64,000 nucleotides of DNA, taken from positions 186,001 to 250,000 of the forward strand of contig WSXV01000001.1 in assembly GCA_009773475.1 (NCBI GenBank). The letters run 5' to 3'. Source of the stretch: Desulfobulbaceae bacterium (GTDB lineage: Bacteria; Desulfobacterota; Desulfobulbia; Desulfobulbales; Desulfocapsaceae). Under the pieces are notes generated by a model, which was given only the letters and a program-made list of their open reading frames with translations, had not been told where the DNA came from and made no database searches. A program made the position numbers and the translations under genes. The first letter of the stretch is position 1. Each line of letters opens with the position of its first letter. This document shows positions 17,087 to 26,570 of this stretch, in pieces.

Positions 17087-18902
17087 TCGGTGCCGGTGGG
17101 GGAGGAAGATCCATTGACAATGTTCCCGGTTCTAACGCCCCTAATGTCCACGCTCCCTGTGGACGAGGTTTGCCCTCAAAATCATAGGCGATATTTATGC
17201 CATAGCGTGCCTGAAATTCGTTATAGACCGGATGACGAACACCTTTACCAATGAGTGGGGAGTTTTCCTTCGGATGCAGGTCATAATTGGCAACATCGAC
17301 AAAGAGAGGATCACCCGTCCAGCAGTTCGGACATTGTGCCACAGATGATGACTGAAGATCAGTCAAGGATTCCATGCTTGAACTTGGAGTAGCACCAGCC
17401 CACTTGAATGTTACTTTTCCATTGTCAGCTCGCGGTTGAAAAAAACACCTGTCCATAGTCGTCCCGGTTGTTCCACCGATGGATAACATGGAGAAGTGGT
17501 AGTCAGGATTTCCATTTATATCAACCCCATATATGCCAGCAAAGACATTGCCACTTATTCCTGTGATGTCTGCTGCAACCTGATTGCCGACGTTTATGCC
17601 CCCTCCAACATTATAGAAAGTATTGTCGACAACATATCTCTTGTAATAAGCCTTTTCAAATCCGATGGCCTGGTTTGGCTTGTAAGCACTTGTTCTGACA
17701 TAATCCCTTGCTCGGGCGTTATTGATATTATAGATCACATTTCCAATCATGTAGGCTCTAAGATCGGCAGTTTCAGCCCCAGGGAAGTTTGTATTGGAAG
17801 AGCGAATTCCGTAGGTTAAATCATAATATTTGTTAAATAGCAGCCAGACATAACGTGATCCTTCTTGAAATACTTGACCTGATCCCGCTTCAGAAGAGAT
17901 GCTGTAGTTACTATAGGCAACATTCTGTGAGTATATGGCATCGGTGGTAAATTTGGGGGCTCCCAGTGCCTGTCTGCTGTTATACATCAGGTTTTTTCCT
18001 GAGTACATGTGATGAAAGTTTTGCAGATTTGTTTCTGTCCTGCCTTCATTTACTGCTGTTGTAGCGTCTCGCTGATCACCGTTAAATTGATTCAGACTCC
18101 CTGCAATATGGTAGGCAGTATTATTAAGTGACCAGATATTATATTGTGTTGTGGGCGGTTTCCTTCCCCACAAATCCGGGTTGATGGCGTGAAAGTCCTC
18201 ATCTGTCGTTGCTTGCCAGTTGCCGATATCGCCAAAATAATTACGATAAAAAACAAGATCGTGGATGTTCCCACCCTGGGTTGGTGTGCTGCTGATGACT
18301 GCTGTTGAACTTCCAGGAAAGGCTAAATCATGAAACTTGCAGCTTCTGATACATATATTATGGACGGCCATACCTGTTATTGAAAGAGCAGTTCCCGTAA
18401 AGTTATTAAATTCAAGGTTCTCAACGATGACATAGGTGCCATTAGGGATACTTATTTTAGCTCGTATGTCGGGCATTGAGGTAGATGATGTTCCCCTGAA
18501 CCAAATAGGATTCTCTGCTGTCCCCTGCATTGTCATTGCAATATTTGAAGTATATGGACCACCATGCACTTCAATGTAAGCCCCTGCCGTATAAGTTTGC
18601 GAAGGGATGGTTAATCGTGGCTTTGCGGGATACCCGTAAGCGTTACTGGAATCCGTTGCCTGGGCATGGGTATTGTCGATATAATAACAGTTGGCTGTCT
18701 GACCAGCAGGCCAGCTAGGACATTTGGCTTTTGTGTCAGGTGCAAGAGAATCAATGGGATGCGTTGTTCCCCACATTCCCGGATCAGGAATACCGATTGG
18801 AGGAGTGTATGCCCACGTATTAACAAAAGTGAATATGATTGTGCACATAAATAACAGAAGAATTAGCTTTGGCTTACCTAGAACCATTCTTTGTGTTTGC
18901 AT
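17067..18902 (-). CDS. Secreted right-handed parallel beta-helix protein
   Basis: 611 residues from ATG 18902, chosen because AAGGGGG lies 8 nt before it; an upstream ATG at 18962 has no such site. A signal peptide (about 1-31, LILLLFMCTIIFTFVNTWA) is followed by repeated coils rich in N and V/I (IVENLEFNNFTGTALSI, IRSCKFHDLAF, GNIHDLVFYRNYFGDIGN), typical of pectate-lyase-like beta-helices. Proteins of this kind in EPS loci are periplasmic lyases, hydrolases or epimerases acting on the polymer. No catalytic assignment is possible by eye. A C-terminal Pro-rich tail (LPPPPAPSASVVK) ends the protein. Confidence 0.8.
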   Translation of the reverse strand: MQTQRMVLGKPKLILLLFMCTIIFTFVNTWAYTPPIGIPDPGMWGTTHPIDSLAPDTKAKCPSWPAGQTANCYYIDNTHAQATDSSNAYGYPAKPRLTIPSQTYTAGAYIEVHGGPYTSNIAMTMQGTAENPIWFRGTSSTSMPDIRAKISIPNGTYVIVENLEFNNFTGTALSITGMAVHNICIRSCKFHDLAFPGSSTAVISSTPTQGGNIHDLVFYRNYFGDIGNWQATTDEDFHAINPDLWGRKPPTTQYNIWSLNNTAYHIAGSLNQFNGDQRDATTAVNEGRTETNLQNFHHMYSGKNLMYNSRQALGAPKFTTDAIYSQNVAYSNYSISSEAGSGQVFQEGSRYVWLLFNKYYDLTYGIRSSNTNFPGAETADLRAYMIGNVIYNINNARARDYVRTSAYKPNQAIGFEKAYYKRYVVDNTFYNVGGGINVGNQVAADITGISGNVFAGIYGVDINGNPDYHFSMLSIGGTTGTTMDRCFFQPRADNGKVTFKWAGATPSSSMESLTDLQSSSVAQCPNCWTGDPLFVDVANYDLHPKENSPLIGKGVRHPVYNEFQARYGINIAYDFEGKPRPQGAWTLGALEPGTLSMDLPPPPAPSASVVK

Positions 18903-19016
18903 AAAGAGACCCCCTTTAAGTGAAGTTGTCATACGCCAGAAAGCAGTATTTTTTGATCTCAAAAAACTTTCTGTCTATTGACCTATATATAGCTATGAAT
19001 GGGTATTAGCCATAAT

Positions 19017-20429
19017 TTATTTTTTTTGTGGAATTCTTTGATCTACAAAAATTGCCTTGCCCATTTTTGAAAGGGCAATCGTTTCCACAACCTTGATATC
19101 AAAACGTAAACGCCCTGCAAATTTTTTGCCTAAGTTGGTCTGCATCGCCCTGATATTCTCCTCCCGAAATGCTGATGCCGGTACAATCTTAAGTACCGCT
19201 TCACCCTGGGAGTCCTGATAAAATTGAAATTGCCGTACATGATCAAAGGTGTCATCGTGGACATTCACTGCTGACCATGTGATAAAAGAACCATCGCTGG
19301 CAACAAGGTGTTCCTGAATATTGTGACCACGAATGTCGGCGATAATGGGCATCTCTCTTCCACATTGTTCACACTTGTTGCCGATAAAGGTGGCGTAATC
19401 TCCGGTTCGGTAGCGGATAAAGGGAACAACCTGGTTGATAAAACCTGTTCCGACGATTTCTCCACTTTCTCCGGGAGTTGTTACTGGCGCCCCGTCTGGG
19501 GTTAGCAGTTCAAAATAACCATACGTGGGCCATACATGATAATTGGTGGATTTTTCACATTCTGCAGCCGCGACAAGTTTTTCCGTATGGCCATAACTGG
19601 AAAAATAGCGACAACCGAAAATCTCTTCAACCATCTGGCGTTGTTCCGGATAAACATTTTCAGATTCAGCCAGTATTCCTTTAATATTATGTAATGGTTT
19701 TATTGAATGTCGCAGCATATAACGTGCCAAGTTAGAGGCAGAAGAAGGATAGATATGGAGGTAACAGGAACCAAGTGTGCGAATATGGTCCAAGTAGCGG
19801 CCCATATTCTCTTCCGTCATGTGGAAATTGCTGTAGTAATGATGGCGGAGTAAGGGGTCATATTCATGTGGTAGTCCATGACTATCCGGTGAAACAACTC
19901 TCCCTCGTATTACTGCCATTGGCATGCCTAGTTGATATCCAATGCGTTGCCATCCTGTAACCAGATATGGATATTCAATATGGGACCGACCGGCCCCTAT
20001 ATAAAATCGTAGAGGGACCCCGCCTGTTCCTCCAGTTGTTATATAGTCGACGTGTGCAGCCTTGGTGGAAACCGTAAGCATGCGATCCAGATGATCGTTG
20101 ATTGTATCACGATTAATTGTTGGCAGTCGTTCCACGTCAGAAAGATTTTTTATATCTGATGGCTTCAGACCTGCTGAAGAAAAGTGATCACGATAGAAGG
20201 CGCTTTTATCAAAGGCAAGGGCACAGATTTGTTGAACCTGTTGCAGTTGGTAGGCTTGAAATTGTTGGCGAGACCACCATTGCGCTTCCTCAAGAAATTT
20301 CAAATTATTACGGAATTGTTTTCCCAAGATACGAGGTACGGGAAGAACGCCAAGGGCGTGCCCTGCAACGGTCTTTAATGGTCGGGGGAGATTTTCCCAG
20401 ATGTTCTTTTTTGAGAGTGCTCGTTTCAT
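19017..20429 (-). CDS. CapK/PaaK-like AMP-dependent ligase-family protein
   Basis: 470 residues resembling phenylacetate-CoA ligase and CapK proteins of capsule loci. The phosphate-binding loop appears as TTGGTGGVPLRFYIG (about 130-144). YGHTEKLVAAAECEKS and TGFINQVVPFIRYRTGDYATF are the middle adenylation motifs, and a zinc-ribbon-like C-x2-C (CEQCGREMP) occurs near 355. Family members adenylate a carboxylate and load it onto CoA or another carrier, but the CapK branch has no established substrate; it may activate a non-sugar substituent for the EPS. Cytoplasmic. It sits 50 bp after a glycosyltransferase gene in the same direction. Confidence 0.78.
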   Translation of the reverse strand: MKRALSKKNIWENLPRPLKTVAGHALGVLPVPRILGKQFRNNLKFLEEAQWWSRQQFQAYQLQQVQQICALAFDKSAFYRDHFSSAGLKPSDIKNLSDVERLPTINRDTINDHLDRMLTVSTKAAHVDYITTGGTGGVPLRFYIGAGRSHIEYPYLVTGWQRIGYQLGMPMAVIRGRVVSPDSHGLPHEYDPLLRHHYYSNFHMTEENMGRYLDHIRTLGSCYLHIYPSSASNLARYMLRHSIKPLHNIKGILAESENVYPEQRQMVEEIFGCRYFSSYGHTEKLVAAAECEKSTNYHVWPTYGYFELLTPDGAPVTTPGESGEIVGTGFINQVVPFIRYRTGDYATFIGNKCEQCGREMPIIADIRGHNIQEHLVASDGSFITWSAVNVHDDTFDHVRQFQFYQDSQGEAVLKIVPASAFREENIRAMQTNLGKKFAGRLRFDIKVVETIALSKMGKAIFVDQRIPQKK

Positions 20430-20479
20430 GCCTTAACTCTGCTAAATTTATTCTGAGAATAGAGCGTGGCTGGAGATAG

Positions 20480-21775
20480 TTATTTTACAACAGGGGTATC
20501 AATGAATGCATTGAATATTTCATCCCATTTTCGGGCCAGATAATGGACATCACACCTTCCCGCTGATCGCTTGGCTGCTTTTGAAAAATTAGACAACATG
20601 GCTTGGTTCTCCAGTATTGAAAGAATAGCTTTGACATACGCATCAACATTTAAATCACGAATCAGGAATCCGTTCACTCCTTCCTCAACTAGTTCTTCCG
20701 CCTCGCCGACATGCGAAACAACGGCTGGTAAACCACATAACATGGCTTGAATCATGGCTTGTGATAACCCTTCTGCTTCAGAGGTAAGAATAAATACTTT
20801 TGCTTGCTGTAGCCATGGTACCACATCGTTTTGATAGCCAGCAAAGTAAACAGCTTTTTGGAGGTGAAGTGTTTCTGCTTGAGATTCAAGAGATTGTCGT
20901 AATGGCCCATCTCCAAGGACAACTGCCCGGATATCCGGACGAACAGCATGTATTTTGCTGATTATTTCTAGGAAAAGATCTACCCGTTTTCTGGGGACAA
21001 GATTTCCCACAATGATAAGATCAATTATAGGGGGGATTGAAGAGGGGAAAAATTTTTTACTATCCATTCCGCCAGGAACGACATGAAATCTTGTTGTTAC
21101 ACCGTGCTCCGTAAAAAATTGAATGGCGAGCTTTCCACGGGTTATAACAAAATCTGCCGCAGATATGGCATCTAAAAGACGACGTTCAATAAATGGATCA
21201 GGTCCATGTAACTTGCTAAACAGGTGATTCTCACTGCTATAGCCTCCTCCCTCACACTCTGTAGGGCCACCACAGCAACTATATAACGCCTTAACACCAA
21301 GGAGCTTAGCTAATAAAATTGCCATTAAACCGTTAATGAGTAAATGTAGTCCACCAATTATATGCGGTCTGGTTCGAAATCCGAGCCAGATAAAGGTGGC
21401 AAGGCGGGCAGGACTTCTGCCTATGATTTTAATAAGTAGTTTGGGTGGATAAACCGCTTCCACATTTTCAATACATGGCACCGGTGTTGTTGAAACCATA
21501 CGGATACGACCACATCGTTTTGACAGGGCCAATGGGCGGAGCAGTGAAATAATCCAGTTGTCAGAAAAGAATGTCCCGGTCAGAAGAATCTCAATTGGGC
21601 CATCGTCTGGAAGGGGCTTTTGCGGTACAAGTCGTCGTGCAAGTTTGACAGTCCCAATATATAAGAAGAGCACGGTGCGGAAGCATAGATGTACCGCAAA
21701 GTCTGCGATACTCTTAGGCCCTTTTTTTTTAGAACTATTGGTTAAAGTACTATAAAAATCTGTAGCGGAACTCAT
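20480..21775 (-). CDS. Glycosyltransferase family 4 (GT-B)
   Basis: 431 residues. An N-terminal membrane-associating stretch (FAVHLCFRTVLFLYIGTVKLA) precedes the GT-B domains. The C-terminal domain shows IDLIIVGNLVPRKRVDLFLEI, AVVLGDGPLRQSLESQ and the GT4 motif SEAEGLSQAMIQAMLCGLPAVV. It is probably a peripheral inner-membrane enzyme adding a sugar to the undecaprenyl-linked repeat unit. The stop of the sulfotransferase lies 13 bp upstream, so they share a transcript. Base composition is slightly more AT-rich than the neighbouring glycosyltransferases. Confidence 0.88.
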   Translation of the reverse strand: MSSATDFYSTLTNSSKKKGPKSIADFAVHLCFRTVLFLYIGTVKLARRLVPQKPLPDDGPIEILLTGTFFSDNWIISLLRPLALSKRCGRIRMVSTTPVPCIENVEAVYPPKLLIKIIGRSPARLATFIWLGFRTRPHIIGGLHLLINGLMAILLAKLLGVKALYSCCGGPTECEGGGYSSENHLFSKLHGPDPFIERRLLDAISAADFVITRGKLAIQFFTEHGVTTRFHVVPGGMDSKKFFPSSIPPIIDLIIVGNLVPRKRVDLFLEIISKIHAVRPDIRAVVLGDGPLRQSLESQAETLHLQKAVYFAGYQNDVVPWLQQAKVFILTSEAEGLSQAMIQAMLCGLPAVVSHVGEAEELVEEGVNGFLIRDLNVDAYVKAILSILENQAMLSNFSKAAKRSAGRCDVHYLARKWDEIFNAFIDTPVVK

Positions 21776-21788
21776 TGATTTTGCTTTT

Positions 21789-22625
21789 TTAAATGTTAGT
21801 TGAGTTCTTCTCTGAAGTTCTCATATTAAAAGAGGCGGATAGCTCATCACATAATTTCTGTACAGATGGATTTAACTTTGGTGGAGAATGCCTGGAAATG
21901 GAGCGGGCATGGATATAACGAGTCATCTGTGCAGAGAACGGTATGCCAATAAAATTTGTTACTGCCTGTAAGGATTCTTCCGGGGCCGTTACCAACTTTT
22001 CATAACGCAAAAGCAATACCCGTTTTTCCTTATCAAGATTCTGCTCAAAAAACAGCCGGTTCCGGGTCCACCAGACTAAACAAGCAAAGTCATAGTCTGA
22101 AAAATTCTGCCAGGGCAGGCTGCGCAGTATTCGACCGGTTTCTTCTGAGACCCCTGCCTGAAACCAGCCCCCACCTTCCTGACCGCTGCAAACCAGGCGG
22201 ATTGCCCTGGTGGCGTGAGGAAACTTTCTGAGAAAGGAATTGGCCACATCCTTGTACTCACGAAGCGCCCAGATACAGCGGGCAGAGGGAAAACGCTGCA
22301 GAAGCTGAGTGGTTAGATGGCTGTCTGCCAGCGGTTTGAAACAGGCCACGGGAAAAGGGCTGGCATCAATCAGCTTTTCTGTGGTCTTCATGCTGCGCAA
22401 CTGAAAATCAAAAAAAGCCTTACTCGCGCGGCTTTCATCATAGACAGCGATTTCCGGATGGAGATGAAAGGCAAACATGAGCATGGTGGTACCGGATCGC
22501 TGAATGCCGAGGACGAAAACCGGCGTCGTTTCCATGGGTGCGGAAAAGGTCTGGCGAAAAGTCTTGCCTACTTTGGCGGCAAGTCTTCCTCGTTTCTGGG
22601 CATCAAAAATGGCAAGCGGATTCAT
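21789..22625 (-). CDS. PAPS-dependent sulfotransferase (first of two)
   Basis: 278 residues. The 5'-phosphosulfate-binding loop is at 40-47 (GIQRSGTT), preceded by a beta-strand (TPVFVL). The 3'-phosphate-binding region is seen further on (CIWALREYKDVANSFLRKF). RVLLLRYEKLVTAPEESLQAVTNFIGI is the typical closing motif of the carbohydrate sulfotransferase superfamily. The inferred reaction is transfer of sulfate from PAPS to a hydroxyl of the EPS repeat unit. With the second sulfotransferase (26557-27483) and cysC (24360-24965) in the same gene run it forms a self-contained sulfation module. No signal peptide: cytoplasmic. Confidence 0.85.
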   Translation of the reverse strand: MNPLAIFDAQKRGRLAAKVGKTFRQTFSAPMETTPVFVLGIQRSGTTMLMFAFHLHPEIAVYDESRASKAFFDFQLRSMKTTEKLIDASPFPVACFKPLADSHLTTQLLQRFPSARCIWALREYKDVANSFLRKFPHATRAIRLVCSGQEGGGWFQAGVSEETGRILRSLPWQNFSDYDFACLVWWTRNRLFFEQNLDKEKRVLLLRYEKLVTAPEESLQAVTNFIGIPFSAQMTRYIHARSISRHSPPKLNPSVQKLCDELSASFNMRTSEKNSTNI

Positions 22626-22688
22626 TTTATTTATACTGGAAGAATAAAAACCATATTAAATAGATATGTTTTAAATATCGGTTGATTG

Positions 22689-23285
22689 TTACTTGATCAA
22701 TTTTTTATCGTAATCAATATTGTTAATATATCCTGTGGAGCCTTCTTGTGAAATTATCCTGCCTGGAATGCCCACAACGACGGAACGATCCGGGATATTT
22801 TTTGTCACTACACAATTAGCCCCAATAGCAACAAAGTTACCAATTGTCACAGAACCAATTATTTTTGCGCCAGCTCCAATATATATATTATCACCTAATA
22901 TCGGGGACCCTTTATATTTTCCTCGATTAACCTGCCCTATAGTGACCCCATGGGAAATATTACAATTTTTCCCTATTACACTGTGACGGTTTACTATGAT
23001 TCCGCTAAAATGTCCGATATAAAATCCACTGTCAATTTTTGTCTCAGGGGGGATGGAAATACCAAACTTATATTTGAAATGGTTGAGTAAAAAGAATGCG
23101 ATAGGATAAATGGAATATTTGAGCCAGACAATATTTTTTGTATAAAAACAGGTGCGCATCCAAAAATTATATTTGAAGGTTCCCCCTCTTAAAATATACC
23201 AAAGAAGAGTGGGAAATCTGATAACTCCTGTAATACGGTACAGGTCGGAATACACCAGATATTTATACTCTCGAAACTTCATCAA
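22689..23285 (-). CDS. Serine-O-acetyltransferase-like hexapeptide acetyltransferase
   Basis: 198 residues. The C-terminal half is a left-handed beta-helix of hexapeptide repeats (GKNCNISHGVTIG, GDNIYIGAGAKIIGSVTIGNFVAIGANCVVTKNIP), with the catalytic His in ISHGVTIG and the PDRSVVVGIPGRII closing loop of the CysE/LbH-SAT group. In EPS loci such proteins acetylate a sugar hydroxyl using acetyl-CoA. The ATG overlaps the stop of the upstream deacetylase gene by 4 bp (ATGA at 23282-23285). The gene is AT-rich compared with its neighbours. True serine acetyltransferase activity is less likely because of the context. Confidence 0.83.
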   Translation of the reverse strand: MMKFREYKYLVYSDLYRITGVIRFPTLLWYILRGGTFKYNFWMRTCFYTKNIVWLKYSIYPIAFFLLNHFKYKFGISIPPETKIDSGFYIGHFSGIIVNRHSVIGKNCNISHGVTIGQVNRGKYKGSPILGDNIYIGAGAKIIGSVTIGNFVAIGANCVVTKNIPDRSVVVGIPGRIISQEGSTGYINNIDYDKKLIK

Positions 23286-24325
23286 AACTTTTTACTTATT
23301 TTTTGCCAACCAGCAGATAGCCCAGTTGTGACAGTTATAGTTCCCGCCGCTGAATTATTGCGGGGAAAGGCAATCCGGCGTAGCGTGAACATTTCTGCTC
23401 CTGCCCGATTCAGACCGTGCATTGAGGTTACTGCTGAAAGATATTTGTACTCTTTGACTAATGATATTAGGTTGTTATTGAATGATCCATTTGGGTAGGC
23501 AAGATGCCTGCAGGGAGAACCAGTGTGGAATTCAATGGCTTCTCGGGATGCAAGCAGTTCTTCTCTGGCTGCATCTGGTGAAATGAGACCAAGTTGACAA
23601 TGGTCAATCCCATGGCTGCCGAAATGAACCTCTGCTGCGGCTTTTTGAACTTCATCCCATGTGAGTACTCCTGACCATGGATCATCAGCAAAAAAATCGG
23701 CGAGTCCTTGGCCGGAACGTTGCTCCATGCGTTCCGTCAAATTGTTTATGGCGGATCGCATGTCCGCATCTGTTGGGTAATTTGTTTTTTCTTTCCGGAT
23801 AAAAGTGATGAAAGAGCGGGTAAGGTTTTCCCTGTTGGAAAAATCTATTTCCTTCAGTTCAGGTATCCCCTGGTGAGACTTGTCGTTCATTGACTGTACG
23901 GCATAGTCGAGGCGGTCAAACCAGAATGGCTCTTGTTTCGTGACATTGCCTGTACAGAGAAATACCGTGGCTGGTGCCTTGAATTGACGGAGAATGGGGA
24001 GGGCAAATGTCAAATTGTTACGGTAGCCGTCATCAAAGGTGAGTGCCAGGCTATGAGGCACAAGAGGCCGGGTTCCGGCCAGCATTTCAGCTGCTTCGGG
24101 CAGGGAAACAAAATGATAGTATCGGGCCAGAATGGTCAGCGTTTTGGACAATTCTTTGGTAGTCAGTTGAGATCGAAGGGGCTTCCAGGCTGAAGGAGCA
24201 TTTGGATCAATCACCCCGTGCAGCATCAGGATTGTCACCTTGTTCCGTTGACTGGCTAGAAAGAGTTGTAGGAGACCGGCACTATACAGGGCCTGAAGCA
24301 GGAGTTGTTTTTTTGCTTGTACCAT
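23282..24325 (-). CDS. Polysaccharide deacetylase (NodB/CE4)
   Basis: 347 residues. The NodB signature LTFDDGYRNN is at about 95-104 (Asp98-Asp99, catalytic base and metal ligand). The metal-binding His pair appears in FGSHGIDHCQLG, and CRHLAYPNGSFN gives the (R/K)xxxYPxG motif. The N terminus has a short hydrophobic patch (LLLQALYSAGLLQLFLA) but no clear cleavage site. CE4 enzymes remove N-acetyl groups from amino-sugar polymers. In EPS loci they modify the nascent polymer. It is translationally coupled to the downstream acetyltransferase, so acetylation and deacetylation capacities are genetically linked. Confidence 0.88.
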   Translation of the reverse strand: MVQAKKQLLLQALYSAGLLQLFLASQRNKVTILMLHGVIDPNAPSAWKPLRSQLTTKELSKTLTILARYYHFVSLPEAAEMLAGTRPLVPHSLALTFDDGYRNNLTFALPILRQFKAPATVFLCTGNVTKQEPFWFDRLDYAVQSMNDKSHQGIPELKEIDFSNRENLTRSFITFIRKEKTNYPTDADMRSAINNLTERMEQRSGQGLADFFADDPWSGVLTWDEVQKAAAEVHFGSHGIDHCQLGLISPDAAREELLASREAIEFHTGSPCRHLAYPNGSFNNNLISLVKEYKYLSAVTSMHGLNRAGAEMFTLRRIAFPRNNSAAGTITVTTGLSAGWQKISKKF

Positions 24326-24359
24326 AATCTCTGGATGGTTGAGGGCTAAGTAGGATCTA

Positions 24360-24965
24360 TCAAGAAATTACCTGCTTGTCTTGTAGATAGGATATCACCC
24401 GTTCAACACATGTTTCAAGGGGAACCAAACCGCTATTAAGGCAGAGAGCCGGGTTTTCGGGGGCTTCATAGGGTGAAGAAATGCCTGTATAGTTCTTGAT
24501 GAGGCCTGCCCTGGCCTTTTTATAAAGGCCCTTGACATCTCGCTGTTCGCAGATTTCAAGTGAACAAGCACAATGAATTTCAAAAAAATTTTCTTCGCCG
24601 ATAATGGCGCGCACTTTCTCCCGATCTTTTTTTAATGGTGAGATAAAGGCGGTGAGGGCAATAACCCCTGCCTGAAGGAAAAGATTGACCATCTCGCCTA
24701 TGCGGCGGATGTTCTCACTGCGGCCCTCAATACTGAAATCCAGATCAGAGCAGAGGCCGTGTCGTACGTTGTCACCATCAAAGACAAAGGTTCTGCAACC
24801 GAGTTGGTGCAGCCGTTCTTCAACGGCATGGGCAAGGGTAGATTTGCCGGAACCGGAAAGCCCGGTAAACCAGAGATTTACTGCTTTATGGTTATTAAGG
24901 GCTTCACGACGGGCCCTGGTTACAGTGGCATGATGCCAGACAATATCGATTTGTGTTTCATCCAT
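24360..24965 (-). CDS. cysC: Adenylylsulfate (APS) kinase
   Basis: 201 residues, the normal length of a free-standing CysC. The P-loop is GLSGSGKST (35-43), followed by the APS-binding DGDNVRHGL (63-71), [23 protein letters not shown] and [26 protein letters not shown], all diagnostic. It phosphorylates APS to PAPS. It lies between the flippase and the deacetylase of the EPS run (gaps of 9 and 34 bp) with sulfotransferases on both sides, so its job is probably to supply PAPS for polysaccharide sulfation rather than sulfate assimilation. Neither a CysN-like ATP-sulfurylase domain nor a sat gene is seen nearby; APS must come from an enzyme encoded elsewhere. Confidence 0.95.
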   Translation of the reverse strand: MDETQIDIVWHHATVTRARREALNNHKAVNLWFTGLSGSGKSTLAHAVEERLHQLGCRTFVFDGDNVRHGLCSDLDFSIEGRSENIRRIGEMVNLFLQAGVIALTAFISPLKKDREKVRAIIGEENFFEIHCACSLEICEQRDVKGLYKKARAGLIKNYTGISSPYEAPENPALCLNSGLVPLETCVERVISYLQDKQVIS

Positions 24966-24974
24966 GGAGTAAGC

Positions 24975-26570
24975 CTATTGAGATTTATTTTTGAAATATC
25001 TGGATAATTGAAAATAGGAACGAATTCTTTTGCGAATTTCTGGCGAAGCCGCGAAGAGCCAGTATGAAATGAAGAAACATACTAGACTGACGGGGATTCC
25101 AATGAGGAGAATTTTTATTGGAGATGTCGCGTAAACAAATCTGAAAACAATGAGAGAGAAAATCATCGGAATCATGAGCAAGAGAGGTTTCAGGATACCG
25201 TTTATCCAATATTCCAGCAAAGAAAATTTATGTTTTTTTGCTGCATACAGAGGAGTGGCAAGGAACTCAGAAACCCAAAATGGCAGGAATAGGGCTATAG
25301 CTGCTCCTGTAATATTGGTATGAAAAAGACCCAATGAGATAAAGGCCGCCCCAATACCAATTACCGAGGCAATAAACTTGAACATGCCTGGCCATCCATG
25401 GGAATTAAATCCCTGGAGAAGGCTGTTTAACGGTAATTGGAGGAGAAAAGGTAAATATCCCAAGGCCAGAACTGCGGGAAGAATATCATCAGCATATTCC
25501 GGTCCCATCCAGACCTGAAGTATGGGGCCACCCGTAATGACCAGGGCGGCAACCATGGGAAAAACAATATATGCTCCAGTCTGGCAGGATCGGATAAAGA
25601 GCTCTCGAATTTCCTGATCAGCTGACATGGCCTGGAGTGAGCTGGCCGTTGGAGTCAGGGTAAAGGCATAACGCCGCACAAAGGTCTGGATATTCCGAAT
25701 AAGGCCTTTGGGGCGATTGTAGCCGGCAAGTGCGGCTGGCCCAAGAAACCAGACCAGCAATAGATTAAAGGTCTGGTTGCTCAGCAGGTCCCCAATATCC
25801 GGAAGAAGGGTTTTTAGGCTAAAACGCCACATATTCAGGATGGTAGCGCGCTGAGCCAAGCGTGGATTAATTTTGAGGCCAGGGCAGATTCTGAAAACAA
25901 GTGAACAGCGGGAGCTGAATACCAGTGTCTCAAGGCAGAAATAGACCAAAGCCAATGTCGGTAAGCTACCACCAAAAGAAAGTACCGCAATCATTCCTAT
26001 GAGAGTTACCAGGCGATTGGCTGCGTTAATACCATGCTGAAGATCCCAACGATGGCACCCTGTCAGAATACCTCCGAAGATTGCCAGGCCTATTTTTACA
26101 GACAGTCCCAAACCAAGATAGAGAATGACCCACTGGGCATCTGCCATCTGCTCGCCTAATTTTTCCGCCATAAAAAGAGGGAGCAAGAAAAAAGAGCTGG
26201 ATGAAACGAGGGCTATGAGGATAGCAAAAAATAGAAGAACGACAAAAACGGAGTTTACCGCTGTATTAACACCAGCTATATCTCCTACTGCCCGGTGTTT
26301 TGCTACATAGCGGTTCACTGATGAAATCAAGCCACCATAGATAAATTCGAAATAGGTGATCATGCTCCAGGCAAAATCCCAGATTCCCAGGGTCTCCTTG
26401 CCAAGGTTTGTGTCAATCATCCGTGGGAGGATAAAGCCGGAGGCCACAAAGACCAGTTGCCCAAGCCATCCGACCATGACATTGTAAAAGCGGTTGTTTT
26501 TACCGGTGAGATCCTGCTCTTTCGGCTTTGTGTCCAGGGGAACAGGGGCTTGGATTTTATCTGTAACCAT
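24975..26570 (-). CDS. Polysaccharide flippase (Wzx-like, MOP superfamily)
   Basis: 531 residues with about 12-14 predicted membrane helices, starting after a soluble N terminus at about residue 27 (FYNVMVGWLGQLVFVASGFILPRMI). The pattern of paired 20-residue hydrophobic helices with RYVAKHRA, YNRPKGLIRNIQTFVRRYAFTLTP loops matches the polysaccharide-transporter/MATE-like (MOP) flippases. It would translocate the undecaprenyl-linked EPS repeat unit to the periplasmic face for the Wzy-type polymerase at 27486-28910. The start overlaps the preceding sulfotransferase gene by 14 bp. Confidence 0.88.
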   Translation of the reverse strand: MVTDKIQAPVPLDTKPKEQDLTGKNNRFYNVMVGWLGQLVFVASGFILPRMIDTNLGKETLGIWDFAWSMITYFEFIYGGLISSVNRYVAKHRAVGDIAGVNTAVNSVFVVLLFFAILIALVSSSSFFLLPLFMAEKLGEQMADAQWVILYLGLGLSVKIGLAIFGGILTGCHRWDLQHGINAANRLVTLIGMIAVLSFGGSLPTLALVYFCLETLVFSSRCSLVFRICPGLKINPRLAQRATILNMWRFSLKTLLPDIGDLLSNQTFNLLLVWFLGPAALAGYNRPKGLIRNIQTFVRRYAFTLTPTASSLQAMSADQEIRELFIRSCQTGAYIVFPMVAALVITGGPILQVWMGPEYADDILPAVLALGYLPFLLQLPLNSLLQGFNSHGWPGMFKFIASVIGIGAAFISLGLFHTNITGAAIALFLPFWVSEFLATPLYAAKKHKFSLLEYWINGILKPLLLMIPMIFSLIVFRFVYATSPIKILLIGIPVSLVCFFISYWLFAASPEIRKRIRSYFQLSRYFKNKSQ